Assembly (NCBI RefSeq): GCF_014696345.1
Contig: NZ_JACJPY010000005.1
Location: 53,455-117,454, forward strand
Origin: Pseudanabaena cinerea FACHB-1277
GTDB lineage: Bacteria > Cyanobacteriota > Cyanobacteriia > Pseudanabaenales > Pseudanabaenaceae
Length of the DNA stretch: 64,000 nt
Direction: 5' to 3'
Shown here: positions 37,831 through 46,466 of the stretch, one piece after another
Layout of the letters: each line of letters starts with the position of its first letter
Position numbering within the stretch: position 1 is the first letter of the stretch
Translations under genes and position numbers: made by a program
Notes under the pieces: model-generated
What the model was told of the DNA's origin: nothing
Seen by the model: the letters and a program-made list of their open reading frames with translations, nothing else
Database searches by the model: none

Positions 37831-39036
37831 TTAATCAGACTCTTCAAAATTGATTGCGCCTTGACCGTCTATCCATGCGATTTGGGTAATGCCACGCGAT
37901 CGCGCATGGTTTCGCACCATATCAGGATCACGAAATTCTAGCTCTAGCTCGATCGCCCCTTTTTGGGTTTGACGCAAATCCGCAGCATAGGCAAAGGCGG
38001 CAGGGATGGCGGCAGGGGTACGTGCCACCACTAGGCAAGATGGACTGTTGAGCGGAGCGGATAACTTTGCGCCTAAAGCCTGTTGGATCTCCTCTAGGGT
38101 AAGGCAAAAACCGATACTGGGATAGCTCACACCTTTGGGGTGATAGATGCCCAATAGTTGATCGTAGCGTCCCCCTTGGGCAACTATATAATTATTGCAA
38201 GCCACCTCAAAGACGATACCTGTGTAGTAATCAAAGGTTTGTACTAAGCTCAAATCTAAAATGAGGCGATCGCCCCCATTTGCCAAACCAGACTTGCCAT
38301 AACTTTCCCAAATCTCGATTAAGGACTTGAGATAGCTAATTTCACCAGTTAAAGAAGATGTCCATGCCATTGCCGAAAGCCGACTCAGGACATCCTTGGG
38401 CTTGCCCCTGAGATCGATTAAGTCCAACCCATAGCCCTTAACATCTTCAGGCAAATCCATCTCCATCAAGCCCACTCGATCAAGGCTGGACAAGGCTTGA
38501 CGTACCTTAGCGCGATACTGCTCAGGCAATAGATCTAGCAAAGCGCCTGTCAAACGGGCATCCCCCAAAATTATTTGCCAATCCCCTAGCGCCACTGCAT
38601 CAAGACTGTCGCCTAGTAACATTAATATTTCCGCATCAGCAATTAGTCCCGATGCCCCCAATAATTCCACCCCCGCCTGAAAAGATTCCTCAGAGCTACG
38701 GTTAGCTTTGCGCCGAAATACATTAGCGCTGTAGTACAACCTCTGCGGCGCAGTCACGTTAGCCCCCAATCTAGCAGCATAGGCACGGGCGATCGAGGCG
38801 GTAAATTCGGGACGTAGCCCTAAAATATTAGTGCTGTCACTGTGCAGTTGGATTACTGACTCAGGATCAACCGCTCCGCCTGCGGTCAGAGATCGCAAAT
38901 GCTCGACTGTCGGTGTGATGATGCGTTGATAGCCCCAAGCCTGAAAAGTTTGCTGAATCTGTTGATCGATCCAAGATTTTTGAGCAACATCGAGGGGTAA
39001 TAAGTCCTTTGCGCCTGTCGGCAGTTGATGCACCAT
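37831..39036 (-). CDS. hisZ: ATP phosphoribosyltransferase regulatory subunit HisZ
   Basis: 401 residues with the class II aminoacyl-tRNA synthetase-like core of HisZ: PTGAKDLLPLDVAQKSWIDQ, a motif 2-like LRPEFTASIARAYAARL, and RYDQLLGIYHPKGVSYPSIG. It lacks the histidyl-tRNA synthetase anticodon domain and several catalytic residues. HisZ activates the short-form HisG in the first step of histidine synthesis. The 3' neighbour is the coiled-coil gene, 35 bases on; hisG is not in the window. Confidence 0.88.
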   Translation of the reverse strand: MVHQLPTGAKDLLPLDVAQKSWIDQQIQQTFQAWGYQRIITPTVEHLRSLTAGGAVDPESVIQLHSDSTNILGLRPEFTASIARAYAARLGANVTAPQRLYYSANVFRRKANRSSEESFQAGVELLGASGLIADAEILMLLGDSLDAVALGDWQIILGDARLTGALLDLLPEQYRAKVRQALSSLDRVGLMEMDLPEDVKGYGLDLIDLRGKPKDVLSRLSAMAWTSSLTGEISYLKSLIEIWESYGKSGLANGGDRLILDLSLVQTFDYYTGIVFEVACNNYIVAQGGRYDQLLGIYHPKGVSYPSIGFCLTLEEIQQALGAKLSAPLNSPSCLVVARTPAAIPAAFAYAADLRQTQKGAIELELEFRDPDMVRNHARSRGITQIAWIDGQGAINFEESD

Positions 39037-39212
39037 ACAATTTCTTTTAGTCTCCAGTTGCTATATCCTACCGCAATGCTGCGGTCTGGTTATTTTTTCT
39101 GATCCCATTGGATGAAGTGCTAATCAGCAAGAAATGCTTAATATATATTTACAAACAAGTTTAAATTAAGTTTATCCATTGTGGCACTAGATTAAATTGG
39201 GGCAGGTCAACT

Positions 39213-39569
39213 ATGACAGTTTTAGACAAATATTTTGAGCTTTCAGAACGGGCAAGTATTGATAGTGAGGCATTTGAGCAGTTGGTAGCGCTATTTGCTG
39301 ACGAAGCGGAAGTGCAACCTGCGGGGGCGCGGAAGGTAATGGGCAAACAGGCGATCGCCCAGTTATACAGGCAGTTTTTTGAAAACTATGCAGGGATGCA
39401 ACGGATCTGGACAACCAGAAAGACGGAAAATGGACTAGAAGCAATTTGGGCGATCGCAGGTAAGCGCAATAGTGGTGAACTATTTGCGATGCAGGGTCGG
39501 CATATCGCCGAAATCGATGCCCAAGGCAAAATCTACGCCCTTGAAGTTCATGTATCTAAAGCCAGTTGA
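39213..39569 (+). CDS. NTF2/SnoaL-like domain protein
   Basis: 118 residues forming one NTF2-like cone fold: LDKYFELSERASIDSEAFEQ, LVALFADEAEVQPAG, GKQAIAQLYRQFFENYAG and a C-terminal strand pattern. Such proteins are small ligand-binding or isomerase-like modules; no catalytic residue set can be named. Its last 20 bases overlap the start of folC, which suggests translational coupling. Confidence 0.7.
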   Translation: MTVLDKYFELSERASIDSEAFEQLVALFADEAEVQPAGARKVMGKQAIAQLYRQFFENYAGMQRIWTTRKTENGLEAIWAIAGKRNSGELFAMQGRHIAEIDAQGKIYALEVHVSKAS

Positions 39570-40839
39570 TCTCTCTCCAGACGCATATTTAGCCAGTTTT
39601 GACAAATTTGGCATTCACCTTGGTTTAGAAAGGATCACCGATCTGTTAACCCGTCTTGGTAATCCTCACACCCAAGTTCCGCTCATTCATGTGGCAGGCA
39701 CAAATGGCAAAGGTTCCGTTTGTGCCTTTTTGCTGTCAATCTTGCAGGAGGCAGGCTATCGGGTGGGGCGCTATACATCGCCACATTTATTAGATTGGCG
39801 CGAAAGAATTTCCATTAATGGCGATTGGATCAGTGAGCAGGACTTGAGCGCCGCTTTGCAAGCAGTGGATCGGGCGATCACGCCTGATTTGCCCCCAACC
39901 CAGTTTGAAGTATTTACGGCGGCGATGTGGTGGTATTTTGCTGAGCAGAAGCGCCGCCATAATCTCGATCTGGCAATTCTGGAGACAGGTTTGGGGGGCA
40001 GACTAGATGCCACAAATGTTGGCGATCGCCCCTTAGTATCGGTAATTACTGCCATTGGGTTAGATCACTGTCAGCAACTCGGCAACACCCTTGGCGCGAT
40101 CGCGGCGGAAAAGGCAGGAATCATCAAACCCCAATGCCCCGTGGTGGTTGCCATCAATGCCCCCGAAGCGATCGCCGCGATCCAGACTAAGGCACAAGCC
40201 TATGCTGCACCGATCACCATCGTTGAGCCTGCCCAAGCCACACCCGCAGGTGCGACATACCAAGGTTTAAATTATGCTCTGCCCCTGCTAGGCAAGCATC
40301 AATTATTAAATTCGGCATTGGCGATCGCCGCGATCCAGAGCCTGAGAAATCAGGGTTGGCAGGTAAGCGATCGGGCGATCTGTGAAGGGATAGCCAAGAC
40401 AGCATGGGCAGGACGTTTGCAATGGCTTGAGTTTAATTTGCATGGCGAAATCCACAAAATTCTCATTGATGGAGCGCATAATGTCCCTGCGGCTGAGTAT
40501 CTGCGGCAGTTTATGGATGAGACTTATCCACACCAGCGCCGAATTTGGCTGATTGGCATTCTCAACACCAAGGATCAAACAGGCATTCTCAAGGCATTGC
40601 TGCATCCCGATGATCTCTGCATCACTGTCCCTGTGCCAAGTGCTGCTACGACCGACTCCGCAGACTTAGCAAAACTTGCCGATCAATTTCTCAACGCACC
40701 ATCTATTGCCTGTGCCGACCTGTCCAGTGGCTTAACTGCTGCCTTTACCAATAGGCGATCGCCCATGCCGCCCATTGTTGTTTTATGCGGTTCTTTATAT
40801 TTGGTGGGTGAATTTATTCGGTCTTATTTGCCATTTTAG
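39550..40839 (+). CDS. folC: folylpolyglutamate synthase / dihydrofolate synthase
   Basis: 429-residue Mur-ligase-type enzyme that adds glutamate to folates. Motifs: P-loop HVAGTNGKGSVCAFL, TSPHLLDWRERISING (folate site), LAILETGLGGRLDATN, TAIGLDHCQQLGNTLGAIA and DGAHNVPAAEYL. Start at ATG 39550 gives the normal N-terminus (about 30 residues before the P-loop); a longer frame from 39472 would overlap the NTF2 gene by nearly 100 bases. The overlap that remains is 20 bases. Confidence 0.92.
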   Translation: MYLKPVDLSPDAYLASFDKFGIHLGLERITDLLTRLGNPHTQVPLIHVAGTNGKGSVCAFLLSILQEAGYRVGRYTSPHLLDWRERISINGDWISEQDLSAALQAVDRAITPDLPPTQFEVFTAAMWWYFAEQKRRHNLDLAILETGLGGRLDATNVGDRPLVSVITAIGLDHCQQLGNTLGAIAAEKAGIIKPQCPVVVAINAPEAIAAIQTKAQAYAAPITIVEPAQATPAGATYQGLNYALPLLGKHQLLNSALAIAAIQSLRNQGWQVSDRAICEGIAKTAWAGRLQWLEFNLHGEIHKILIDGAHNVPAAEYLRQFMDETYPHQRRIWLIGILNTKDQTGILKALLHPDDLCITVPVPSAATTDSADLAKLADQFLNAPSIACADLSSGLTAAFTNRRSPMPPIVVLCGSLYLVGEFIRSYLPF

Positions 40840-40869
40840 ATTGGCAAGAAAGCATGGTTTCTGAGGTGC

Positions 40870-41349
40870 TTAATTAGCCAACTGAAGCTTATTTACCCTC
40901 AATGTGAATTTACCGCCGCTACTGCCACCAAAGGAAGAAACACGGATCGTATAGGTTCCATTTTGACGCATTCGTAAAAATATCTGCGAATTAGTGTCAC
41001 TGCTGGCAATATCGTCATTTTCGGCAATGACCTCACCTTTGCTGTCCAAAAGGCTTAATACTGTATCAAACCCACTGGCATTAACCGAGATTTCCAAGCG
41101 ATCGTCCTTGGTTGCTGTGATCAAATAGTCGCGAGCAAAGCCCTTCTGCCCTGTGGGAATATCTTTGTCGGTAAGGACATCATTGATATCTATGCCAATA
41201 GTAATCATCGGTGGTTGATATGGCGCTCTGTTTCTGATTTGGGCTACGACATGATCATAGGCGATGGGCATACTACATAATGCAAGCGTTCCTATACCTA
41301 AGAGTTTCTTTGCTAACTGCTTTGAGAGAATTTGATATAAATATTTCAC
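40870..41349 (-). CDS. exported PPC-domain protein
   Basis: 159 residues. Signal peptide about 1-36 (KKLLGIGTLALCSMPIAY). The mature part is a bacterial pre-peptidase C-terminal-like beta sandwich: RDYLITATKDDRLEISVNAS, FDTVLSLLDSKGEVIAEND and GTYTIRVSSFGGSSGGKFTL. No protease domain is attached. It starts with GTG that overlaps the scpA stop (GTGA at 41346-41349), so it is coupled to scpA. Confidence 0.75.
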   Translation of the reverse strand: MKYLYQILSKQLAKKLLGIGTLALCSMPIAYDHVVAQIRNRAPYQPPMITIGIDINDVLTDKDIPTGQKGFARDYLITATKDDRLEISVNASGFDTVLSLLDSKGEVIAENDDIASSDTNSQIFLRMRQNGTYTIRVSSFGGSSGGKFTLRVNKLQLAN

Positions 41350-42173
41350 GACACTTCCTTTAATTCAGAGAATAATTGTAATTGAGTGCTTTCTGGTGAC
41401 AAACTATAGGGCCTATTCACTAAGTTTTCTTCTTTAGTAGCAGGTGCTGGCAAGATGGGCTTGATCTGGATTTTGCCGTAAAATTCTACTTGAGATAATT
41501 CCACCTTGGATTGGGCAGACATCAGTAATAGTCCCCAAAACACACCAACGCGATCATTAAATACTGCCGCCAAGTCTGAGATCTCTATTTCTGTATCAGG
41601 GTGAGCTAAGAAATAGCGTTCTATTTCTTCCACCATCTCCGATAGATTCTCTTTGTGAGCAAGTTGAGCAATGGCTTTCATCGCTGCCTTCCTTGCGATC
41701 TTGCCCTGTATAGGACGCTTGCTAGATTTTGAGGATTTGCGATCCACCACCTCCGCGATCGCCTCAATCTGGGCAATTAACTCCTCTAGTGTGATTCTCC
41801 GAGCTTGGGGTGGTCTGGCAACAGGTAGCCGCCGCAGTCTTTTATCAAAGTCTGTGGGCAGCCTCAGTGCGATCGCTAATTCATTTTCTAGCTCATTGAG
41901 ATCTTCTGACTGTTCGCCGCAAGCTGCTTCTTGATCGTAATTTGCCTGAGCGGCGAGAGAATTGGCTTTGAGCAAGACTAGCATCGCCGCATAAAGCATA
42001 GCTTGCCCAGACTCATGCAGGTCGTGGCGATCGCTGATAATTAAGCGTGATAAGAAGCGATCCACCACGTCAATGACCTGTACATCCCAAGGATCAATTT
42101 CGCCTCGTTCCGCAAGGTCAATCAAGAGGGCAATAGCGTCTTTGGTTACAGATTCAGCGATCGATAGGGTCAT
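41346..42173 (-). CDS. scpA: segregation and condensation protein A
   Basis: 275-residue kleisin of the SMC-ScpAB condensin. It has the N-terminal DAIALLIDLAERGEIDPWDV with VIDVVDRFL, the long helical AMLYAAMLVLLKANSLAAQ segment and a winged-helix C-terminus (DRVGVFWGLLLMSAQSKVEL, then QVEFYGKIQIKPI). Slightly longer than typical because of an acidic insertion after residue 90. It is read with the PPC-domain gene; scpB and smc are not in the window. Confidence 0.88.
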   Translation of the reverse strand: MTLSIAESVTKDAIALLIDLAERGEIDPWDVQVIDVVDRFLSRLIISDRHDLHESGQAMLYAAMLVLLKANSLAAQANYDQEAACGEQSEDLNELENELAIALRLPTDFDKRLRRLPVARPPQARRITLEELIAQIEAIAEVVDRKSSKSSKRPIQGKIARKAAMKAIAQLAHKENLSEMVEEIERYFLAHPDTEIEISDLAAVFNDRVGVFWGLLLMSAQSKVELSQVEFYGKIQIKPILPAPATKEENLVNRPYSLSPESTQLQLFSELKEVS

Positions 42174-42232
42174 GAAGCTTCCAAGAAGCAGATGCTTAAA
42201 AATACACCAATTAAGTCGAAATAGCTAGTATT

Positions 42233-42580
42233 CTAGTTTTTTGACTTGTCCTCATCAATTTCCACATCGATCGCCGATGCTGAGACTAGTCGCTTACGCT
42301 CTTCGATTTCCACGGAGAGACTTTGAACAGTTTCTTGCAAATTCTGAATTTGTTTGTTTTTGTTTCGCATTTCTAGCGATCGTTGTAGTCCAGACCATAT
42401 GCTAAATAGCCAAGCTAAAGTCGCACCAAGCCCCATAGCCAAAATTAACTCCACCGAGATCGGTGCAGATACCTTAAGGTTCGGAATCAGTTGTATTGAT
42501 GCTGGAGAGTTGTTTTGCAAAGAAAATAGGACAAGCGCCAATGCAAATACAAAAATAATCACAAAGTTAATTTGCCGCAC
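42233..42580 (-). CDS. LapA-domain (DUF1049) membrane protein
   Basis: 115 residues with two membrane helices (INFVIIFVFALALVLFSLQN; VELILAMGLGATLAWLFSIW) and a C-terminal cytoplasmic coiled coil, the LapA layout. It is conserved in cyanobacteria without a defined role; in proteobacteria LapA acts with LapB in envelope lipopolysaccharide control. Start is GTG with GGTGGGG upstream. It lies 59 bases upstream of scpA on the same strand. Confidence 0.72.
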   Translation of the reverse strand: MRQINFVIIFVFALALVLFSLQNNSPASIQLIPNLKVSAPISVELILAMGLGATLAWLFSIWSGLQRSLEMRNKNKQIQNLQETVQSLSVEIEERKRLVSASAIDVEIDEDKSKN

Positions 42581-42703
42581 AGTAATTAGACCCCACCTAT
42601 TTGAATAGTTTGTGACAGTTTGCTAATGATCTAGCAGACAATGATCGCAATGTCTACCTATTTCTGCCGTTATCCTATAGCGCTTGGCACTGACTTACAG
42701 CCC

Positions 42704-42821
42704 CTGATTGACTGACAAAAGTTGCAAGCCTTGTCAGTCAAGATGTCTGACCCACAAAGGCAAGAATCCTTGTGAAACGAGCATCTTGCCAGTTTATGGT
42801 TAAGATTTGTCAGTCAATCAG
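42704..42821. repeat. 118-bp element with 16-bp perfect terminal inverted repeats
   Basis: CTGATTGACTGACAAA (42704-42719) is the exact complement of 42806-42821. Inside are a third partial copy, CTTGTCAGTCAAGATG (near 42733), and a CAAGATG/CATCTTG pair. It has no coding capacity. It may be a MITE or the DNA of a structured RNA. The stretch 42609-42703 before it shows nothing. Confidence 0.6.
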
Positions 42822-42905
42822 CTTACTGCGCTTACCGCCTTAATGAACTATAGGAAGAAGCCTAAAAGCCTTGCTTGGCAACAAGCTTAAAATTTTGGCT
42901 GGGTT

Positions 42906-43036
42906 GGGTTTGAGCGCAAAGCATTGTAAAAACGCAGAAAGATCTTTGATTATTGGCGTTCTGCACCATCATCAAAAATCTTTCTGTACTACTCAAAATC
43001 TTAACTGTCTGTACCGCAACGCTTTGGGCTAAACCC
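42906..43036. repeat. 131-bp imperfect palindrome with nested arms
   Basis: Outer arms GGGTTTGAGCGCAAAGC (42906-42922) and GCTTTGGGCTAAACCC (43021-43036) are near-complementary; inner arms CAGAAAGATCTTTGAT (42935-42950) and ATCAAAAATCTTTCTG (42971-42986) pair again. A long hairpin results. It sits just 3' of the gene at 43065 and could end its transcript or be a second MITE-like element. Confidence 0.5.
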
Positions 43037-43064
43037 AAAAAGCTTTTGAAATTTAATTTGAAAT

Positions 43065-43370
43065 TTAAGCTTTAGCGGCAGTTTTACGCACCCCTGAGAC
43101 TTGAGACTTCTTGATTTGAATCTCTTCTTCAGTGAGTGGCACAATATCAATATGATTAAACAATGTGGTGACAAAGGTAAATAGTAGAAATGGCAAAGAT
43201 GTCACCACGATTAAACCCACTGCGCCAAAGGAATAGATCGGCTTGCTCATTAGAGATAGGGCTGAGGCTAGGGCGGCAAAAATAACTCCTAGCCAAACAA
43301 TAACCTGCCCTAAGATGTCGCTGAGGGTCAGGGTACAGACAAAGCGGTATTTACCAATGTTATTCATCAT
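43065..43370 (-). CDS. hypothetical small membrane protein
   Basis: 101 residues, unrecognised. Two membrane helices (QVIVWLGVIFAALASALSLM, about 18-40, and VGLIVVTSLPFLLFTFVTTL, about 50-70) are separated by a short loop with SKPIYSFG; the C-terminal tail is charged (PLTEEEIQIKKSQ). ATG ATG at the start. The heptanucleotide repeat 43386-43447 lies directly upstream, in the leader or promoter region, so variation in repeat number could alter expression. Confidence 0.6.
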   Translation of the reverse strand: MMNNIGKYRFVCTLTLSDILGQVIVWLGVIFAALASALSLMSKPIYSFGAVGLIVVTSLPFLLFTFVTTLFNHIDIVPLTEEEIQIKKSQVSGVRKTAAKA

Positions 43371-43385
43371 ATTTCACCTGATTTA

Positions 43386-43447
43386 AAGTAAAGGGTAAAG
43401 AGTAAAGAGTAAAGAGTAAAGAGTAAAGAGTAAAGAGTAAAGAGTAA
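43386..43447. repeat. heptanucleotide tandem repeat (TAAAGAG)n
   Basis: About eight copies of the 7-mer TAAAGAG stand in tandem, followed to 43492 by diverged copies. It fits the short tandemly repeated repetitive (STRR) heptamers known from cyanobacteria. The rest of the 43371-43796 gap is AT-rich without a gene; near 43744-43770 CTATAAA occurs three times at 10-12 base spacing. Confidence 0.85.
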
Positions 43448-43796
43448 AAAATAAAAAGTGAAGAGTAAAGAGTGAAAAGTAAGAAATGCAGCGTTTGGTG
43501 CTGACTTGAAACTTAGAAGTATTTTCGAGCATCGTTGTGTAGTAACAATAACCGAAAATATTTCTGGAAAAAGTAAATCAAGATTGTTTTCTAGTGCAGA
43601 ATCTTGATCTGCTCTTTTGTATGGCAATACATGAAAGCAACTTTAGCTTTTTTCTTTGATTTGTACTTGCTTTTTATTAAAAATGTTACAAATCATTAAC
43701 TATTTTTTTGGACTTTATGGCAGTGTCAAGCACTATCAAGCGCTATAAATATCTATAAAATACCTATAAATGTAATGATGGTAATGCTGGGGTAGT

Positions 43797-44654
43797 ATGT
43801 GGGATGAAATTGCGATCGCTATTTCACAGGTGACAGGGCAAAAATTTACTATTGGTCAGCAACGCGCCCAAACGGGGGGCTGTATCAATGAGACGATGAC
43901 TGTATCCGATCGCGATCGCCACTTTTTTGTGAAAACTAATCGGGCTAATTGCCTAGAAATGTTTATGGCTGAGGCGATCGCCCTGCAACAGATCTATGCA
44001 ACTCAAACTATGCGCGTCCCTCAACCGATTTGCTGGGGAACTACGGGCGAGACAGCCTATCTAGTGATGGAAAATCTGAATCTGGGTGGGAGCCAAAATT
44101 GGGATGCTATGGGGCGTAAGCTAGCAGCGATGCATCATGTCACTAGCGATCGAGGCTTCGGTTGGGATCGCCATAATACGATTGGGGCAACGCCGCAGGT
44201 GAATGATTGGACAAAGGATTGGTTAGATTTTTGGATTAATCATCGGTTAGGATTTCAGATTAAATTAGCAAGGCGCAAAGGTTGGCGCTGCCCGATCGCT
44301 GAGTCGCAAGTTTATGATGTCATTCCTGCTTTGTTTGCAGACTATCAGCCACAGCCTGCAATGGTGCATGGGGATCTTTGGGGTGGAAATGTGGGTTTTG
44401 CCGATGGTGAGCCTGTAATTTTTGATCCTGCGCTGTATTACGGCGATCATGAGGTGGATCTGGCGATGACGGAATTATTTGGTGGTTTTCCTGCCCAGTT
44501 TTATCAAGCCTATCAAGCCAGTTATCCTCTTGATGTTGGCTATCATCGCCGCAAGACTCTATACAATCTCTACCACATTCTCAATCATTTCAACCTCTTC
44601 GGCGGCAGCTATGGATTGCAAGCTAGTCGCATGATGCAGGCGATCGTAAAGTAA
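43797..44654 (+). CDS. fructosamine kinase family protein (FN3K-related)
   Basis: 285 residues, the normal length of bacterial FN3K-like kinases that phosphorylate ketosamines on glycated proteins and so allow deglycation. Seen: nucleotide loop GGCINETMTVSD, FFVKTNRANCLEMFMAEA with the ATP-binding Lys, AYLVMENLNLGG, the catalytic MVHGDLWGGNVGF and metal-binding VIFDPALYYGDHEVDLAM. Terminator directly after the stop. It is monocistronic. Confidence 0.9.
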   Translation: MWDEIAIAISQVTGQKFTIGQQRAQTGGCINETMTVSDRDRHFFVKTNRANCLEMFMAEAIALQQIYATQTMRVPQPICWGTTGETAYLVMENLNLGGSQNWDAMGRKLAAMHHVTSDRGFGWDRHNTIGATPQVNDWTKDWLDFWINHRLGFQIKLARRKGWRCPIAESQVYDVIPALFADYQPQPAMVHGDLWGGNVGFADGEPVIFDPALYYGDHEVDLAMTELFGGFPAQFYQAYQASYPLDVGYHRRKTLYNLYHILNHFNLFGGSYGLQASRMMQAIVK

Positions 44655-44683
44655 AAAGAACGTGGCTTTGCCACGTTCTTTTT
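44655..44683 (+). terminator. terminator of the fructosamine kinase gene
   Basis: AAGAACGTGG / CCACGTTCTT hairpin followed by TTT. It lies at the converging end of the next gene and may serve both. Confidence 0.8.
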
Positions 44684-45815
44684 ACTCAGATGGTAAGGGC
44701 GATCGCAGACATAAGTAGATCAAAGCTCCGATTAGGGGAATCAGGGCGATGATTGTGAAAAACTGCACATTGCCATCATTAATCATGCCGCGCCGTTCCA
44801 TATCATCACTGAGTAACCAAGGAAACAGTAGTGACAATAGGCAAAAATCTAAACTCATCACATGAATAAAGCGGTTGGTTTGCCATTGCTGGATAAAGTC
44901 TGACCAGTTGCCATTGTTAAAGCCATACAGCAGGAAATAAATGGCGATCGCGGTTGCAGCGATCGCGGTTATGCGAGCATCCAAAATCTTGACATACCAA
45001 CTTTTTTCGCCAGTAAAGCTGGGATTGGGTTGACGTAGGGCAAAGTAAGGCAAAAGAGCAAACGCGCCGACTAGGAATGATAATGCGGAGAATATCCATG
45101 CAGGTACTTTTTGTCCGCGACCATCACTCGCCAAAATACAGGCATAAACTAAAGGAAATATCCCCATCAAATTAAAAATTGCCACGATATAGCCATTGAT
45201 GCTAGACCATTCGCCAGCGATTAGCTTTTGGATCATGGTCAAGGTTTCGGGGCGATCGGGCGGCGCAAAGATAAAGGCATAAATCCCAAATAAGACCCAG
45301 ATCACCCAAAATCCTAATCTGCTATCAAATTTACTTTCTAGTTGTGCTTCTGGTTGTTCAGCCATGATCTTTCTGTGTGTTTTTCTCCGATCATACAGGC
45401 TGTTATAGCGATCGCCGCTTTTTAGCCAAATCAATTGTTTAATTCCATTCTCTTGGCTGCATAGCAAACAGCCATGATTAATTAATTCAGGTGTTACTTT
45501 CTTTTCAATTTGACGTTCTGAGATCAGTTTAAGAAATTTCTCTTCATATATCCCCCAATCTCCTTTATTTTTTTTGTAATCATCCAAAATATCTTTAGTT
45601 GGGGCTAAATCTGTAATATGAATATAATCAATACCACCAATCTGTTTGAGAAAGTACTTTAAGTCATTTTTTTTAGCAAAACCTGCCAACTGAGAGACAT
45701 TGTTTAGTCTTGTGTCAATTAATGTCTTTACTCCAGACTTGATCAAAATCTCAAAAAATTGCTCAGCACTCTTTTGGGTAAAGCCAATTGTAAATAGTTG
45801 AGTTGAACTAGGCAT
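44682..45815 (-). CDS. truncated DUF488 domain fused in frame to a multi-span membrane protein
   Basis: 377 residues. Residues 1-125 are a DUF488 domain (LFTIGFTQKSAEQFFEILIK; TLIDTRLNN; KNDLKYFLKQIGGIDYIHI) that breaks off after CLLCSQEN, before the Cys-His-Arg motif found intact in the adjacent paralogue. A stretch of about 25 unusual residues follows, then Met151 at codon 45363-45365 and a six- to seven-helix membrane protein (GFWVIWVLFGIYAFIFAPP onwards), a family I do not name. The Met looks like the original start of the membrane gene, and the linker reads like its former leader. A deletion has probably joined the two genes. The start overlaps the upstream DUF488 gene by 8 bases. Confidence 0.65.
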   Translation of the reverse strand: MPSSTQLFTIGFTQKSAEQFFEILIKSGVKTLIDTRLNNVSQLAGFAKKNDLKYFLKQIGGIDYIHITDLAPTKDILDDYKKNKGDWGIYEEKFLKLISERQIEKKVTPELINHGCLLCSQENGIKQLIWLKSGDRYNSLYDRRKTHRKIMAEQPEAQLESKFDSRLGFWVIWVLFGIYAFIFAPPDRPETLTMIQKLIAGEWSSINGYIVAIFNLMGIFPLVYACILASDGRGQKVPAWIFSALSFLVGAFALLPYFALRQPNPSFTGEKSWYVKILDARITAIAATAIAIYFLLYGFNNGNWSDFIQQWQTNRFIHVMSLDFCLLSLLFPWLLSDDMERRGMINDGNVQFFTIIALIPLIGALIYLCLRSPLPSE

Positions 45816-46434
45816 AAACTTCTCCTTTGGTTTCTACATAGGCAATTTCTGCACCCTGCTTTCTATATGCCTCCATAAGTTGATCTTCATGATCTAGATC
45901 ACTGTGAGGTGACATTTCAAATAAAGATGTCTGGATGACTCCTTTAAATCCATGTTTAATCAATAAACGATCTTCTAACTCTGCATAAGATTCTAATGAA
46001 CCATCGGGCTTAATATGTTGAATATCTAAATTATATTCTTTAAGATGAGGACAAATCAAAATCGCACGGTGGCAAGTCATTGGATCTTTTTCGGCACACA
46101 TTAGAGCAATGCGATTACGACTTTTAACACCTTTTAAAATACGTCTAATTCCATCAGCAAATAAATCTGTAGCGGCGATTTTTTCATAAATTGCTTTGCC
46201 ATCTACATAACAACCTTGGTCTTCTGGTCTTGCACCTAGCTCTTGTCCTAGAAATACATAACGGATTTTATTAGCTTCTAGATGATCTTTTAATTGTGCT
46301 TGGCAATAGTCAGGTAAGTAACGGGTATAGGGACGCGAGCGCACATCAGCTAAAGCCGTAATATTATGCTTTTGTAAAAGCTCAATAAAAGTCTTGATGC
46401 TGTGATTTGAATGACCAATAGTAAAAAGTTGCAT
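45808..46434 (-). CDS. DUF488 family protein
   Basis: 208 residues, complete. It carries LFTIGHSNHSIKTFIELLQK, ALADVRSRPYTRYLPDYCQ and the hallmark ALMCAEKDPMTCHRAILIC. The family has no proven reaction. The start chosen is the ATG at 46434, because GGAGGG stands eight bases before it; an ATG at 46452 overlaps that ribosome site. The downstream gene is a truncated paralogue, so this pair arose by duplication or was acquired as a pair. Confidence 0.8.
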   Translation of the reverse strand: MQLFTIGHSNHSIKTFIELLQKHNITALADVRSRPYTRYLPDYCQAQLKDHLEANKIRYVFLGQELGARPEDQGCYVDGKAIYEKIAATDLFADGIRRILKGVKSRNRIALMCAEKDPMTCHRAILICPHLKEYNLDIQHIKPDGSLESYAELEDRLLIKHGFKGVIQTSLFEMSPHSDLDHEDQLMEAYRKQGAEIAYVETKGEVYA

Positions 46435-46466
46435 TTTTTCAAAACCCTCCATTTATCTAGGCTGGA

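Noticed and set aside
39472..39549. Upstream extension of folC
   Set aside because: It lies inside the NTF2-like gene and does not match FolC.
43386..43492. CRISPR array
   Set aside because: The repeats are 7 bases and contiguous, without spacers; the 57-bp repeat at 30815 is also contiguous and coding. No CRISPR or cas gene is seen in the window.
43367..43627. 86-codon minus-strand frame full of Leu, Phe, Tyr and Ser
   Set aside because: It is the translation of the TAAAGAG repeat; only the repeat is real.
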